The position numbers and the translations under genes are program-made. The notes beneath the pieces were generated by a model. It saw only the letters and a program-made list of their open reading frames with translations. It was not told the DNA's origin and did no database searches. Positions 32,163-42,944 of a stretch of DNA of 64,000 nt are shown in pieces; the first letter of the stretch is position 1; every line of letters begins with the position of its first letter. Source of the DNA: Perognathus longimembris pacificus. Its lineage: Eukaryota > Chordata > Mammalia > Rodentia > Heteromyidae. The DNA lies in contig NC_063161.1 in NCBI RefSeq assembly GCF_023159225.1, positions 5,882,580 to 5,946,579 of the forward strand, in the 5' to 3' direction.

Positions 32163-32650
32163 TTAAACTGTGCATGTAATCTTAGCTATCCAGGAGACTC
32201 AGATCCAAGGATCAAGGTTTGAAGCCAGCCTGGGTAGTCAGGTCTGAGAGACTCCTATCTCCAATAAACTAAAAAAAAAAACAAAAAAAAAAACACCAAA
32301 AAAAACAAAAGCCAGAAGTGGAGCTGTAGTTCAAGTGATAGAGCACTAATCTTGAGCAAAAAAGCTCAGGGACAGGCCAGGCACTGGTGGCTCATGCCTA
32401 TAATCCTAGCTACTCAGGAGGCTGAGATCTGAGGAACATGGTTCAAAGCCAGCCAGGGCAGGCTGACAAACTTATCTCCAGTTAACCACAAGAAAACCAG
32501 AAGTGGTGCTGTGGCTCAAGTGGTAGAGTGCTAGCCTTGAGCTGAAGACCTCAGGGACAGTGCCCAGGCCCAGAGTTCAAGCCCCATGACCACCACCACA
32601 AAATGTTCATGGCACCCAAGTCCTAAATTCAAGCCCCAGGACTGCCGCAC
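32163..32650 (+). mobile_element. B1-Geo SINE with a second B1-Geo inserted
   Basis: Outer copy 32163-32376 stops at CTCAGGGACAG and resumes near 32608 (CATGGCACCCAAGTCC). Its linker is expanded by an A-rich run. Confidence 0.75.
32377..32600 (+). mobile_element. B1-Geo SINE, near-consensus
   Basis: Good reference copy: GGCCAGGCACTGGTGGCTC to GTTCAAGCCCCATGACC, then (CCA)n. Its Geo end (CAGAGTTCAAGCCCCATGAC) differs from the IDL-linked form. Confidence 0.88.
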
Positions 32651-32659
32651 ACACACACA

Positions 32660-34385
32660 CGCATGTATTCAAACTTCACACACACCATCAATCACCTCTA
32701 CCACCACCACCACTACCAAATAAAACTATTTGCTGTCAAGATTTCAGACGTATGTAGCTATGTTCCCATTATTGAGAGATGAAGAGAAGGCTTCTCTTTT
32801 ACCCTCCAAGTGTTTGATGAAATGAGCTGACAGTGGCAGGCTAGCGGGAGTGAAGGCACACAAACTGATTTAACTTGCATGGGAGTTGGGAGATCACAGA
32901 AGAGTGGTAACCCAGTGAGGTTCAGATGCTTACATGTTCTTCATAATAAGAGGAAAGGAGGGAATTTTCTAGGTGTTGTAAATGCTTTTTAGGAAGGAAT
33001 GAACAATCCTTGAGCCCCAGTTCATGGATGTCAGTGATTATCTTTGGAGTTGAGTAAGTCAGAGACACAGATGATATTTTACCACAGAGAATATCTAGGA
33101 GTGGAAGCATTCTTGTTTCCTTCTCATAATGGTTTAGTTCATTATGAGAACTCCCCCTATGGAGGGGACCAGTGGCAGCTTCTTTGCTGTTTGGCAGGTT
33201 TGGTTTGTTTAGGCAGACAAAAGAATATCAGTGTCAGACCGCTTCCAGGATCCCGCTAATACCCCCACCCCCATCCATTCCCTTCTCTCTCCCTTCCCCA
33301 TCTCAGAGTTCAAAAGAATCGAAATCCCAGCATACTCTTGTTTGAAGTGACATTCCCAGGGCTCCTTTACTTGAATGGGGAAATGGTTTTAGGATGTTGA
33401 GTTATATGTCTTCATCTCTTAATTTTAGTTCTGTTTTTCTCATAACTGACTTGTTTTTGAAAAAGAAAATAGAATCATAGACATTTAACCTCCTGTCCTT
33501 AGGTAAGTATTCATCAGCATTCCCATCTTCCCATCTTAGAGCTCAAGTAGGAGCCGCCCATAGAAGGCAGCAGTTTTCTCCACATGCTGTTTGAAAGCTT
33601 TTAGTAAGAGTTAGTAAGAGCTGGCATTAGTAGTCATGAATAGTTCATGATATGTTTCTCCTCAATAGAATATTGTCCTTTGCTTGATTATATAAATTGC
33701 AAATTTTAGTAAAGTTTTAGATTCTCAAGTATTTTGAGTGCCCTTTTCCCAGAATTCATAAAATTATAGTGGTTAAAAAGTACCTCTCTGTCTATTTTGG
33801 TTTACAAGATGAAAAAAGTACTTGAACTTCTGAAATAAAAAGCTTTGAAATAAGGAATACTTTAATAAGGACTTTTTGTGTTCTCTTTTTAAAATGATGT
33901 GGTACACTTTGTACCTGAGGTTGTCCTTTAAGTTCTTGTGGTCTTCCAGCTGTGTTGATAATGTGGGTGTGAAAGCAGAATTTCCCATCGTGGTTAAACC
34001 TTAACCTCGACTGCATTACCTCGTACATGTTCTCTGTGTGCCTACCTCTTGAAAAGGACATGAAGGAAACTCTGATTTCTAATGGGTTTACTGGGTGCTG
34101 CACTTCATTTGTTTAGAAAGGTGTGTGTGCAGTTTCTGTGGTTTCCATGGGTGCACGTGACATCTGGTGGCCAAGCTCTCTTCATTTCCTCTTAAGAGAA
34201 GTGCAGTAGGACGGCTCTGTCACATTCCTCATTGATTCTTCCAGCTTTTGCTTTGTTTCTGTTGAGTGAGGTGTGGGCTGCATGGGTAGGAAGGAATCCG
34301 TCCTTAACTCTGAGCACATGTTTCTGTCTTTCCATCTTGGCTTCTGATGCACGGGCATTAAAAAAAAAAAGCAAGAATCATTTTG
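32660..34385. other. Intron 4 segment, largely unique
   Basis: Only short CA and CCA runs near 32650-32720; a SINE-free interval of about 1.6 kb follows. No exon with flanking splice sites was recognised. Confidence 0.5.
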
Positions 34386-34397
34386 GGAGGGGGGGTG

Positions 34398-34600
34398 GCT
34401 GGAAATATGACCTCGTGGTAAAGTGTTTGCCTTGTATACATGAAGCCCTGGGTTCAATTCCTCAGTACCACATATATAGAAAAAGCCAGAATTGGCACTG
34501 TGGCTCAAGTGGTAGAGTGCCATCCTTGAGCAAAAAGAAGCCTGGGACAGTGCTCAGGCCCTGAGTTCAAGCCCCAGGACTGGCAAAAGAAAAAAAAAAA
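34398..34600 (+). mobile_element. IDL-Geo SINE
   Basis: Target repeat AGAATCAyTTTkG on both sides; short A-tail. Intermediate head ATATGACCTCGTGG. Confidence 0.9.
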
Positions 34601-34736
34601 AAAGAATCACTTTTGGTAAGATAATGGTGAAAGTCTCAAGTGACTGTGTATGAAAATAAGTCTGGATGTTATGTGCATTTGTAAAAATAGGACACGTACA
34701 ACTTACAAAATTATTTGAGAGTACAATTGTTGTCTC

Positions 34737-34990
34737 TTGCTATATCATAGTTCACTTATTATGGCTTCACTATATCGGGTTGAAAAAAAACCCCACATAA
34801 ATAGTGATCCCTCACCTATCACGGGAGCTACATTCCAGAGACCCACACGATAGGTGAAAATCCACAAAGCAGCAATAAGTGAACCATGGTACAGCAAGGG
34901 CAACTTATACAATGCTGCTGCTGTGCAGATTTTTACCTGTTGCGGGGTCTCTGGAACATTAACTCCCGCGATAGATGAGGGATCACTGGA
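34737..34990. mobile_element. Palindromic non-autonomous DNA transposon relic
   Basis: Arms 34803-34864 and 34928-34987 are imperfect inverted repeats (AGTGATCCCTCACCTATC against AGTGATCCCTCATCTATC). A second inverted pair, 34737-34761 and 34874-34898, matches at 22 of 25 positions. No coding capacity. The terminus style suggests a pogo/Tigger or mariner derivative (inference). Confidence 0.65.
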
Positions 34991-35029
34991 TCCTTTATTT
35001 TAAGAAATATATTCTCCCTCCCTCTGTAA

Positions 35030-35262
35030 TTATGTGCCAGTACTGGAGCTTGAACACAGAGATTGGGTGCTGTCCCTTAGCTTTTTTGCTCATGATAGGC
35101 ATTCTACCACTTAATCTCAACTCCACTTCCAGCTTTTTGGTAGTTAATTGGAGAAAGGAGTCTTCCCTTGTCTTTCCTACCAAGGTTGACTTTGGGCCAC
35201 AGTTCTCAGGTCTCATCCTCCTGAGGAGTTAGGATTATAGGTGAGAGCCTGGTGCAAAATGT
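35030..35262 (-). mobile_element. B1-Geo SINE
   Basis: Antisense composite, moderately diverged. Confidence 0.75.
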
Positions 35263-35599
35263 TCTCACAGTGCTCCCAAGACATAGAAAAATATCTTCCT
35301 TTTGCAACTATGTACACAAATGAAAACATTGAATTTAAGTCTTCTGTCTAATTCACTTGGTTTGTTCTTGGCTGAAGTGTTTTCTGTGTAGAATTTTTTG
35401 TGGATCCTTAAAGCATTTGTTCTCTGGGTTTAAAGGACTTTTGGTAGATGATTTTTCTCCCTTAAGATTGTTCTCTTTTTTTGTCCAGAGCAGGGCTAGA
35501 ACCAGATAGCTCTATATATGTTTACTTGTTGAGTTTGTTCCTTGGTTAGCATATTTTAAAGTATATACCATTTATCAATCACATTGTTACAGTTTTGTA

Positions 35600-36000
35600 A
35601 GGCATTTTTGTTAATCATTTCAGGACTGATGGGGGAACGTTTTAATCTCTTCGATGGTGTTGAAGTGGGACGGAGTGTTTTCACTCAAGAACCTGGCCCA
35701 CTGTGTTGTTCTCCTGGGAGGCAGCCTTAGGGGGCCCAGACCCATCCTTGTAAGGGTCATGATGAGCATGCAGCTGTTTCTGGTTGCTTTTGTGTGTGTC
35801 ACTTCGTAATGACTGCTTGCTGCCTGCCTGTTCTGATTCTCCAAGTGATGAGCCACTCTTCTGTGAACTTCTGTTCCCTGTTGAGGCACTTTGAAATGTC
35901 ACCATGTCCTCCCACCCGCCACTTTACTGTGCTGGATCCAGATTCACTTAAAGCCACACAAACTGCTAAGACTTGACAGCTCTGTGTTCTTTGATATTGT
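35600..36000. other. Unidentified unique segment in intron 4
   Basis: SINE-free, higher G+C than its surroundings, with three overlapping - strand open frames (60-90 codons). None has a recognisable domain, and no splice-site pair supports an exon. Confidence 0.3.
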
Positions 36001-36118
36001 CCTATGCATAACATGTTATCAATAATCCAGGTCCCCCTCTCTAAGACTGTTACTTTAAAATTATCTTTAAAACTATATAAAAATTGCGACTGCTTTTGGG
36101 GGCAGTTTTTGGTCTTTG

Positions 36119-36200
36119 GTGTTTGCAGTGGTGGGGATTGAACCCTGGGCTTTGTGGGTGCTAGGCAAATGCTCTGCCGCTGCTCCTTATCTCCAACATA
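36119..36200 (-). mobile_element. Monomeric ID-like element
   Basis: GGGGATTGAACCCTGGGC and GCTAGGCAAATGCTCTGCC, antisense. Confidence 0.65.
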
Positions 36201-36463
36201 AAATTACTACTGGGAATGCTATAAAGATGGGCATGTGATTACCTCCTGTTGTGCAATGAAGGAAGCTCACTGCTCTTTTCTAGGAGCTGCTGACAGCCAT
36301 TTTACTTCCAGATTGCTTCTAACAATAGTGGCATGTACGCAATTGCACCACTTACCTGAGGTCAGTGGTAGAAGAGTAAGTGGAATATTAGTATGTAGCT
36401 TTAATACAACATAGCTTAAAAGGTTAATTTATGTTCCCTTTTCCTTTTCTCTTTCTTTTTAAG

Positions 36464-36580
36464 GAGTGGTGAATGTGTTGCTCACAACTCCACTCTGGGT
36501 GGTAAACACCAGACTGAAGCTACAAGGGGCAAAGTTTCGAAATGAAGACATTGTTCCAACCAACTACAAAGGCATCATTG
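36464..36580 (+). CDS. SLC25A17: SLC25A17 coding exon 5 (residues 112-151)
   Basis: Acceptor tttttaag (the weaker AAG form behind a good pyrimidine tract), donor gtgagt. Completes Gly112 and encodes helix 3 with the second, non-canonical carrier signature P121-L-W-V-V-N-T-R128. The following loop is K130-L-Q-G-A-K-F-R and I142-V-P-T-N-Y-K-G. The exon ends with the first base of Asp151. It follows the 11.2-kb intron 4, which is crowded with SINEs. Confidence 0.96.
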
Positions 36581-36996
36581 GTGAGTATTGCTAGGCTATA
36601 GTTCTTCTCAGAGATTTGTTCCCTTTACATACAGAACCTGTTGCCACAATCAAGCTAGGAAACAGCCAGCCTCAAGCCCCAATGACTTTCAGTAAAGCTT
36701 TTGTTAGCTAATGTGTCCATAGGTTGGCAGGAAGTGGAACTCATCTAAGCCAACCCCAGCTGATAGTCTCAGGTCCACACGTCTCTCTCTCCCTCTCTCT
36801 GGGACTAGGCTTGAATATGCTCTTCTTGTGGCAGTGGTAAAGACATTGAGGACACAGGGCTGTACCCAGTAGCAAAGCGTATTCAAACCTGTTTGCATCT
36901 TGCCCACAAATACTATAGAGGCCAAAGTGCATCATTATATCCAAGCCTAAGATGAGATAGCGAATACTGCTCTCTGTTCTCACAGCATGTAGGTGC

Positions 36997-36998
<2 letters not shown>

Positions 36999-37045
<47 letters not shown>
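36999..37045 (+). repeat. (TG)n microsatellite
   Basis: About 23 uninterrupted TG units in intron 5. Confidence 0.97.
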
Positions 37046-37047
<2 letters not shown>

Positions 37048-37076
37048 CTTACATATTATATAAGTTTGTAAGTGTT

Positions 37077-37160
37077 GCTATGGCTCAAAGTGGCAGCCTT
37101 GAGAAAAGCTCAGGGACAGTGCCCAGGCCTCAAGTTCAAGCCCCATGACTGACAAAAAAA
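37077..37160 (+). mobile_element. Geo half alone
   Basis: GCTATGGCTCAAAGTGGC to AAGTTCAAGCCCCATGAC with a short internal deletion and an A-tail; no head. Confidence 0.7.
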
Positions 37161-37186
37161 TTAAAAACAGTTTATAAAGTGTAGTT

Positions 37187-37455
37187 TATATATGACAATG
37201 CCTGAACACTGTCCCTGGCTTCTTTTTGCTCAAGGCTAACACTCTACCTCTTGAACCATAGCACCACTTCTGGCTTTTTCTGTGTATGTGGTGCTGAGGA
37301 ATCGAACCCAGGGCTTTGTGCATGCTAGGCGAGCACTCTACCGCTAAGCCACCTTCCCATATAATTTTCTTTTCTTTTTTTGTTTGGTGATGTGGATTGA
37401 ACTTGGGGTTCATGCCTGTTAGGCAAGACTCCACCACTGAGATATATCCCTAAAC
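37187..37455 (-). mobile_element. IDL-Geo (3' end missing) plus an ID-like monomer
   Basis: 37187-37362 lacks the Geo 3' end and tail, starting at GCCTGAACACTGTCCC. 37378-37455 is an antisense ID-like unit. Confidence 0.7.
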
Positions 37456-37562
37456 CAAGTAAATGTTTTAGAAAATAACTGACTACACCTTTTTTCCTAG
37501 TGTTTTCTTTGGATAAAGATGCACGTTTCATATCTGATGATCTTTGATCTGCTTGCTTGCTT

Positions 37563-37812
37563 GCTTTTTGGGGGGGAGGAGGAGGCAGTCGTCGAGCTTG
37601 AACTTGGTGCCTGGACACTGTCCCTGAGCTCTTTTTGCTCAAGGCTAGGGTTCTACCACTTTGAATCATAGTGCCACTCCCAGTTTTCTGGTAGTTAATT
37701 GGAGATAAGAGTCTCACCGACTTTCCTGCCTGGGCTGGCTTTGAACCTTGATCCTGAGATCTCAGCCTCCTAAGTAGCTTGGATTATAGGTGTGAGCCCC
37801 CAGTGCCCAGCT
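37563..37812 (-). mobile_element. B1-Geo SINE
   Basis: Complete antisense composite with GGTAGTTAATTGGAGATAAG linker. Confidence 0.85.
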
Positions 37813-37849
37813 TCTTTTAATTTCTCTTTTTCTTCCTCCTCTCCCTCCT

Positions 37850-38395
37850 CCTCCTCTTCTCCTTCTGCTTTTCAGGTACTGGGATTTAAACTCACGACTT
37901 CTTGCTTGCTAGGCAGGTGCTGTACTGCTTGAACATGCCTCATCTCTCTCTCTCTCTCTTTTTTTTTTTTTTTCTTTTTTGGCCAGTCCTGGGGCTTGGA
38001 CTCAGGGCCTGAGCACTATCCCTGGCTTCTTTTTGCTCAAGGCTAGCACTCTGCCACTTGAGCCACAGCGCCACTTCTGGCCATTTTCTGTATATGTGGT
38101 GCTGGGGAATCGAACCCAGGGCCTCATGTATATGAGGCAGGCACTCTTGCCACTAGGCCATATCCCCAGCCCTGCCTCATCTCTCTTGCTCTGAGCTACT
38201 GTCTTCCTTTTTCCCAGACCAGTCTGGACTATAATCCTCTTACTTAGGTTTCCTACCCTAGCTGTGATGATAGGCATATATCACCACACACAACTTTTTC
38301 TCTTGAGATGGAGATCTCACAAACTTCTTTGGCTGGCCTGGAACTCCCTTCCAGGTAGCTAGGATTATAAGTATTAGGCACCAGCACCTGGCCAA
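37850..38395 (-). mobile_element. Old ID, two old B1 units and a young IDL-Geo between
   Basis: 37858-37935 ID-like, 38190-38297 and 38298-38395 B1-like, all antisense. The IDL-Geo at 37958-38174 separates the ID from the B1 pair; GCCTCATCTCTCT repeats on both sides. Confidence 0.7.
37958..38174 (-). mobile_element. IDL-Geo SINE, younger
   Basis: Near-consensus antisense copy preceded by (CT)n and a T-tract. Confidence 0.93.
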
Positions 38396-38659
38396 GGTTC
38401 TGAGTTTCAATAATAAGTCAGTCCTATGCAGTGAATTCCAGGAGACAATCTATCTTTTGTTATACTAGATCTTGTGTTTTAGGGGCATTATCAGTTCACA
38501 GCTCTGTGGTAGATATGTGTTATTCTAATGCCAGATTGTCAGGAAGAGTTTCCTGTGATTGAGGATAGTCTCAGTGACTGATTGGTTAATTAGTCATAAT
38601 TAAATGACTAGTAGTTATCCATTAGCTAATAATTAACAAACTATTGACAAAAGTAATTA

Positions 38660-38870
38660 ATTGCTCTGTGTGGTGGTACATACTTGTAATCTTAGCACTT
38701 AGGAGTCTGAGGTAGGAGGATTGTGAGTTCAAAGCTAGCTTGGGCTACATAGTGCAACTCTGTCTCCAAAATAAACAGCTTGGGGATAAGGCTCACATGA
38801 TGGAGCCCTTTCCTAGCAAGAATAGTGCTATGAGTTCAACCCCACAGTACTACTAAAACAACAGCAGCAA
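38660..38870 (+). mobile_element. B1-ID composite SINE
   Basis: A complete B1 (to GCAACTCTGTCTCCAAAAT) is followed by an ID-like half (GGGGATAAGGCTCACATG ... GAGTTCAACCCCACAGTAC). This is the B1-dID arrangement known from other rodents, not the Geo type. Confidence 0.6.
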
Positions 38871-39020
38871 TAAATGATTAACTCATGAATGTGTCCCTAC
38901 AATGCCCTTGCAAGAAGGAACCAGTTAGGTTTGTGTTCTGGGTACATTTGAACAGACTTTTTATCTTCTCTAGTTAAGGTATTGTCGTCATCCTTTTTAA
39001 ACTCCTGATATGTTGCTTAG

Positions 39021-39166
39021 ATGCTTTTCACCAAATCATTCGAGATGAAGGAGTCTTGGCGTTATGGAATGGTACATTTCCCTCTTTGCTGTTGGTCTTC
39101 AATCCTGCCATCCAGTTCATGTTCTATGAAGGTTTGAAACGACAGCTTCTAAAGAAAAAGACGAAG
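39021..39166 (+). CDS. SLC25A17: SLC25A17 coding exon 6 (residues 151-199)
   Basis: Acceptor ttgcttag, donor gtaatc, phase 0 end. Encodes the repeat 2 loop helix R158-D-E-G161 with W166-N-G168, then helix 4 (F170 to about Y185), and the basic stretch K189-R-Q-L-L-K-K-K-T-K199. The next exon follows after only 88 bases; the intron is not a multiple of three, so its retention would shift the frame. Confidence 0.96.
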
Positions 39167-39254
39167 GTAATCCCTGATTTTGAAAGCAACCAAATAATAA
39201 TGCCGAGCTCCTTCTCATTGTTTGGGTTGATACGGTTCATTCTTTGCCTTCCAG
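39167..39254 (+). other. SLC25A17: SLC25A17 intron 6, an 88-nt mini-intron
   Basis: Bounded by gtaatc and ccttccag, with a pyrimidine-rich 3' end. It is near the lower size limit for mammalian introns and the only intron here without a transposon. Reading through it gives an open frame from 39056 to 39415 that loses the third carrier signature. Confidence 0.9.
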
Positions 39255-39350
39255 CTTTCTTCTTTGGATGTGTTCATTATTGGTGCAATAGCCAAAGCAA
39301 TTGCCACTACAGTCACCTATCCCATGCAGACGGTGCAGTCGATCCTGAGG
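39255..39350 (+). CDS. SLC25A17: SLC25A17 coding exon 7 (residues 200-231)
   Basis: Acceptor ccttccag, donor gtgagt, 32 whole codons (phase 0 at both ends). Encodes helix 5 (V205 to about Y221) and the third, non-canonical carrier signature P222-M-Q-T-V-Q-S-I-L-R231. Because both ends are phase 0, skipping would keep the frame but remove helix 5. Confidence 0.96.
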
Positions 39351-40015
39351 GTGAGTCTGGTGTTCTACCTGCATTGAGTCCAACAACGCCCTTAACATGT
39401 GGTCTCTTTATTTGAAGCAATGTTAATAAGGACATGAGAAGTCAGTTGGTATGCCTGAGTAGTCCCCCTCCATTTTTTTCCATTTGTTTGGTACTCTGGT
39501 AACCAGGCTGTCGATTTGCTTCCTCTTTGGTGTGGAATGGAATTTACATCTGTAATTTTGTAGGCAACCAAGTTTCTTAGAAGACCCTGACTTAGTGGAG
39601 AAGGGTGTAGTAGGCCTGTTGAATTCAAGATGCATGGGAAGATAAGGACCTTGCCATGCAAAATACATTCCAGGAATAGGAAGCATGAAGTGCCAAGAGC
39701 TTGGTGCATCCTAGGAACTAAAAGGAGGCCACTGTTGAGAATGGCTCGCTTAGGGTGAGATTGGAAGAGTAGCAGGGAGGCTATAGGTCAAAGTACAGGT
39801 AGTACCCCCAGCTCAGTGGGATGCCTCAGAGGCTTTTACCTGATGAATAATTCCACAAGATTTCTGTGGCAAATTGGTTAGAAACTGAAAGCAAAAGCAG
39901 GAAGTTGGATCAGATAAGGAACCATTTCAGTAATCCAAGTGAGGGGGTGATGGCCTAGACCAGGATAGCAGCAGTAGAGAGGAGAGCGATCAGATGTGGC
40001 CAGTTTCATGATCTG
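39351..40015. other. Intron 7 segment, no recognised feature
   Basis: Unique-looking sequence without SINEs immediately after exon 7. Confidence 0.45.
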
Positions 40016-40017
40016 TT

Positions 40018-40372
40018 CTGGGGCTGAGAATGTAGCTCAGTTATGGAGTACTTGTCAAGCATATGAGAAGCCAGGGCTCAAGCCCCAGCACTGTCAAAAA
40101 TAATAGTTCTGATAGTCAGGTGTTGGTGTTAGTGGCTCACGCCTGTAATCCTAGCTTCTCAAGAGGCTGAGGCTGCCGTTCAAAGCCAACCTGGGCAGGA
40201 ATGTCCATGAGATTCTTATCTCCAGTTAACCACCAGAAAACTGGAAGTGGTGCTGTGGCTCAAGTGATAGAGTGCTAGCCTTGAGCTGAAGATTGCAGGA
40301 CAGTGCCTAGGCCCAGAATTCAATCCCCATGACCACCACCACCACCAACAACAACAAAATGTTCTGGAAAGA
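40018..40372 (+). mobile_element. Monomeric ID followed by a B1-Geo
   Basis: 40018-40105 ID-like (GAGAATGTAGCTCAG); 40118-40372 B1-Geo ending GACCACCACCACCACC. Confidence 0.78.
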
Positions 40373-40444
40373 AAATTAGTGAAAGACTTATTGCTAGATA
40401 AAATGAAAGTGATGAAAGTATTTTGGTTTTCTGTTAAAACCAAA

Positions 40445-40850
40445 GGTACCAGTGACTCACCTGTAATCCTAGCTATTCAGAAGGCCAAAATCCAAAGGAT
40501 TAAGATTTCAAGACAGGGCTGGGGATATGGCCTAGTGGCAAGAGTGCCTGCCTCATATACATGAGGCCCTGGGTTCGATTCCCCAGCACCACATATGTAG
40601 AAAACGGCCAGAAGTGGCGCTGTGGCTCAAGTGGCAGAGTGCTAGCCTTGAGCAAAAAGAAGCCAGGGACAGTGCTCAGGCCCTGAGTCCAAGCCCCAGG
40701 ACTGGCCAAAAAAAAAAAAAAGATTTCAAGACAGCCCAAGCAGAAGAATCTTATGGACTCCATCTCTAAAATAACTATCAGAAATCCAAGCAGGAGAGAT
40801 GGCTCAAGTGATAGAATATTAGCCAAGCAAGCAAGAAAGGAAGCTTAGAA
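40445..40850 (+). mobile_element. Old B1-like element split by an IDL-Geo
   Basis: Head 40445-40516 and remainder 40721-40850 rejoin at AGATTTCAAGACAG. Confidence 0.6.
40517..40720 (+). mobile_element. IDL-Geo SINE with perfect 14-bp target duplication
   Basis: AGATTTCAAGACAG at 40503-40516 and 40721-40734; near-consensus body. Confidence 0.95.
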
Positions 40851-41057
40851 AGAGAGCATGAGGCTCTGTATCCAAACCCCACTACTGACAAAAATAAATA
40901 AATTAATAATAATAATACATGCTTATGTATTAACATAATGTATAACATGGAGGGAGTTAGTCTGTAGAAGTTGTGATTGATTTGGGTTGATCAGAACTTC
41001 TCAGAGAACTCGAAGTTATAAAAAACATAGTTCCATCATCATCCTTTGGTAGTAGAC

Positions 41058-41278
41058 TTTTTTTTTTTCTTTTTTTTTTTTTTGGCCAGTCCTGGGCCTT
41101 GAACTCAGGGCCTGAGCACTGTCCCTGGCTTCTTTTTGCTCAAGGCTAGCACTCTGCCACTTGAGCCACAGCACTACTTCTGGCTGTTTTCTGTATATGT
41201 GGTACTGAAGAATTGAACCCAGGACCTCATGTATATGAGGCAAACACTCTTTGCCACTAGGCCATATTCCCAGCCCCG
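41058..41278 (-). mobile_element. IDL-Geo SINE
   Basis: AGTAGACTTTT repeated on both sides; inverted relative to the copy at 40517. Confidence 0.92.
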
Positions 41279-41396
41279 ATAGTAGACTTTTCTCCATACT
41301 TCCCTGTAATAATGAAAATTCTTGAAACCGGAGATGAGCTTAATGGTACAGTGCAAGCTTACATGGGTTCAACAAAAACAGTAAAAGTTCTTATGC

Positions 41397-41630
41397 TTGC
41401 CAGGCACCAATAGTTCCTACCTATAACCCTAGATATTCAGGAGGCCGAGATCTGAGGATAGCAGTTCAAGGCCAGCCCAGGCAGGAAAGTCCATGAGACT
41501 CTTACCTCCAATTAACCACCAGAAAACTGGAAATGGAGCTGTGGCTCAAAGTGGTAGAGCACTAGCCTTGAGAAAAAGAGCTCAGATGTAGTGCCCAAGC
41601 CCTGAGTTCAAGCCCCATAGTGGATTTAAA
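41397..41630 (+). mobile_element. B1-Geo SINE
   Basis: Complete composite from GCCAGGCACCAATAG to AGTTCAAGCCCC. Confidence 0.83.
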
Positions 41631-41806
41631 AAACCACCTATTCTCATGCTTTACTAAAAAGGAAATATTTAACTGGCTTATGTCTACTCAGGAGGCAGAG
41701 ATCCGAGGATCAAAAGTGATGTACAGAAAAAAATCTTCAACTTATTTCATCAAAATATTTCACTTAATTAAAAACAGGATTAATGAAATGTATGATAATA
41801 AGTGGA

Positions 41807-41984
41807 TTTTTTTTTTTTTGCCAGTCCTGGGGCTTGAACTTAGGGTCTGAGCACTGTCCCTGGCTTCTTTTTGCTCAAGGCTAGCACTCTACCCCTTGAG
41901 TCACAGCTCCACTCCTGGCTTTTTCTATATATGTGGTGCTGAGGAATCAAACCCAGGGCTTCATGTATACGAGACAAGCACTTT
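41807..41984 (-). mobile_element. 5'-truncated IDL-Geo SINE
   Basis: Lacks the first roughly 25 bp of the tRNA-like head: it stops at AGACAAGCACTTTAAGTAGAT. A short AAGTrGAT repeat flanks it, so truncation probably occurred at insertion. Confidence 0.8.
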
Positions 41985-42069
41985 AAGTAGATATTTTTTC
42001 TTATGAACTATACAAGACATTAATGTAATTTCCTCTCCATGTATAAATAAAGTTTTGGTTTATTTATTT

Positions 42070-42275
42070 ATTTAATTTATTTGGCCAGTTCTGGGGCTGA
42101 ACTCAGGGCCTGAGCACTGTCCCTGGCTTCTTTTTGCTCAAGGCTATCACTTTGCCACTTGAGCCACAGCGCCACTTGTGGCCATTTTCTATATATGTGG
42201 TGCTGAGGAATCGAACCTAGGGCTTCATGTATAGGAGGCGAGCACTCTTGCCACTAGGCCACATTCCCAGCCCAA
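42070..42275 (-). mobile_element. IDL-Geo SINE upstream of exon 8
   Basis: AAGTTTTG repeats at both sides; (TTTA)n tail. The element ends 55 bp before the exon 8 acceptor. Confidence 0.9.
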
Positions 42276-42330
42276 GTTTTGAATTTTTTTAAGCAGCAAT
42301 AAATAGAAATGTTTATTTTTCCTTTCACAG

Positions 42331-42413
42331 TTTGGACGTCATAGACTAAACCCAGATAACAGAACATTGGGGAGTCTTCGGAATGTTCTCTATCTTCTTC
42401 ACCAGCGAGTCAA
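42331..42413 (+). CDS. SLC25A17: SLC25A17 coding exon 8 (residues 232-259)
   Basis: Acceptor tttcacag, donor gtgagc, ending with two bases of Lys259. Encodes the hydrophilic loop of repeat 3, F232-G-R-H-R-L-N-P-D-N, and the loop helix T243 to V258. The preceding 40 bp are clean intron; an IDL-Geo SINE ends about 55 bp upstream of the acceptor. Confidence 0.96.
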
Positions 42414-42659
42414 GTGAGCCTTTTCTCTGTGTTTCCACCTTCTGCCCTCCCCTCAGCAGCCCCCTCTGCCCAGGAGTGGTTGAATCTGCTTCTCTTGCAC
42501 TAGTGCAATGGCACCTGAAACCTCTCCCCGTGTGTGCATTCCAATATTTCTCCCTTTAGAAGCTTAACACAATATGACTGCATTTGGGAAATTATGGGAA
42601 ACTTCTGGCCCTAGCAAAGGTTATTTGCAGGTATATACAACTCCAGAGAGGGAACTCTT

Positions 42660-42755
42660 TAGGGCTAGAGGCGTACTCGGTGGTAGAGCCATACTTAGTA
42701 TGGACAAGGGCCCAGGTTCAATTCCTAACTACAGTAGTCCCCCACCTCTAACAAA
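42660..42755 (+). mobile_element. ID-like monomer, diverged
   Basis: AGGCGTACTCGGTGGTAGAG and CAGGTTCAATTCC. Confidence 0.55.
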
Positions 42756-42944
42756 ATAAGGAAGGAGAAAGAGATCCCCATTTGAGTGCTCCTGCTGTTC
42801 ACAGCATATATGGCCTCCCTTAGGAATATGACATTTGCTTGTAGAGTAGCAGAAGTCCTGGGAAAAAGAGTAGAGAGTGGGAAGCATGATGACAATTGTG
42901 ATGATGATGGTAGTAGTGATGGTGGGTATGTAGCTACACAACAG

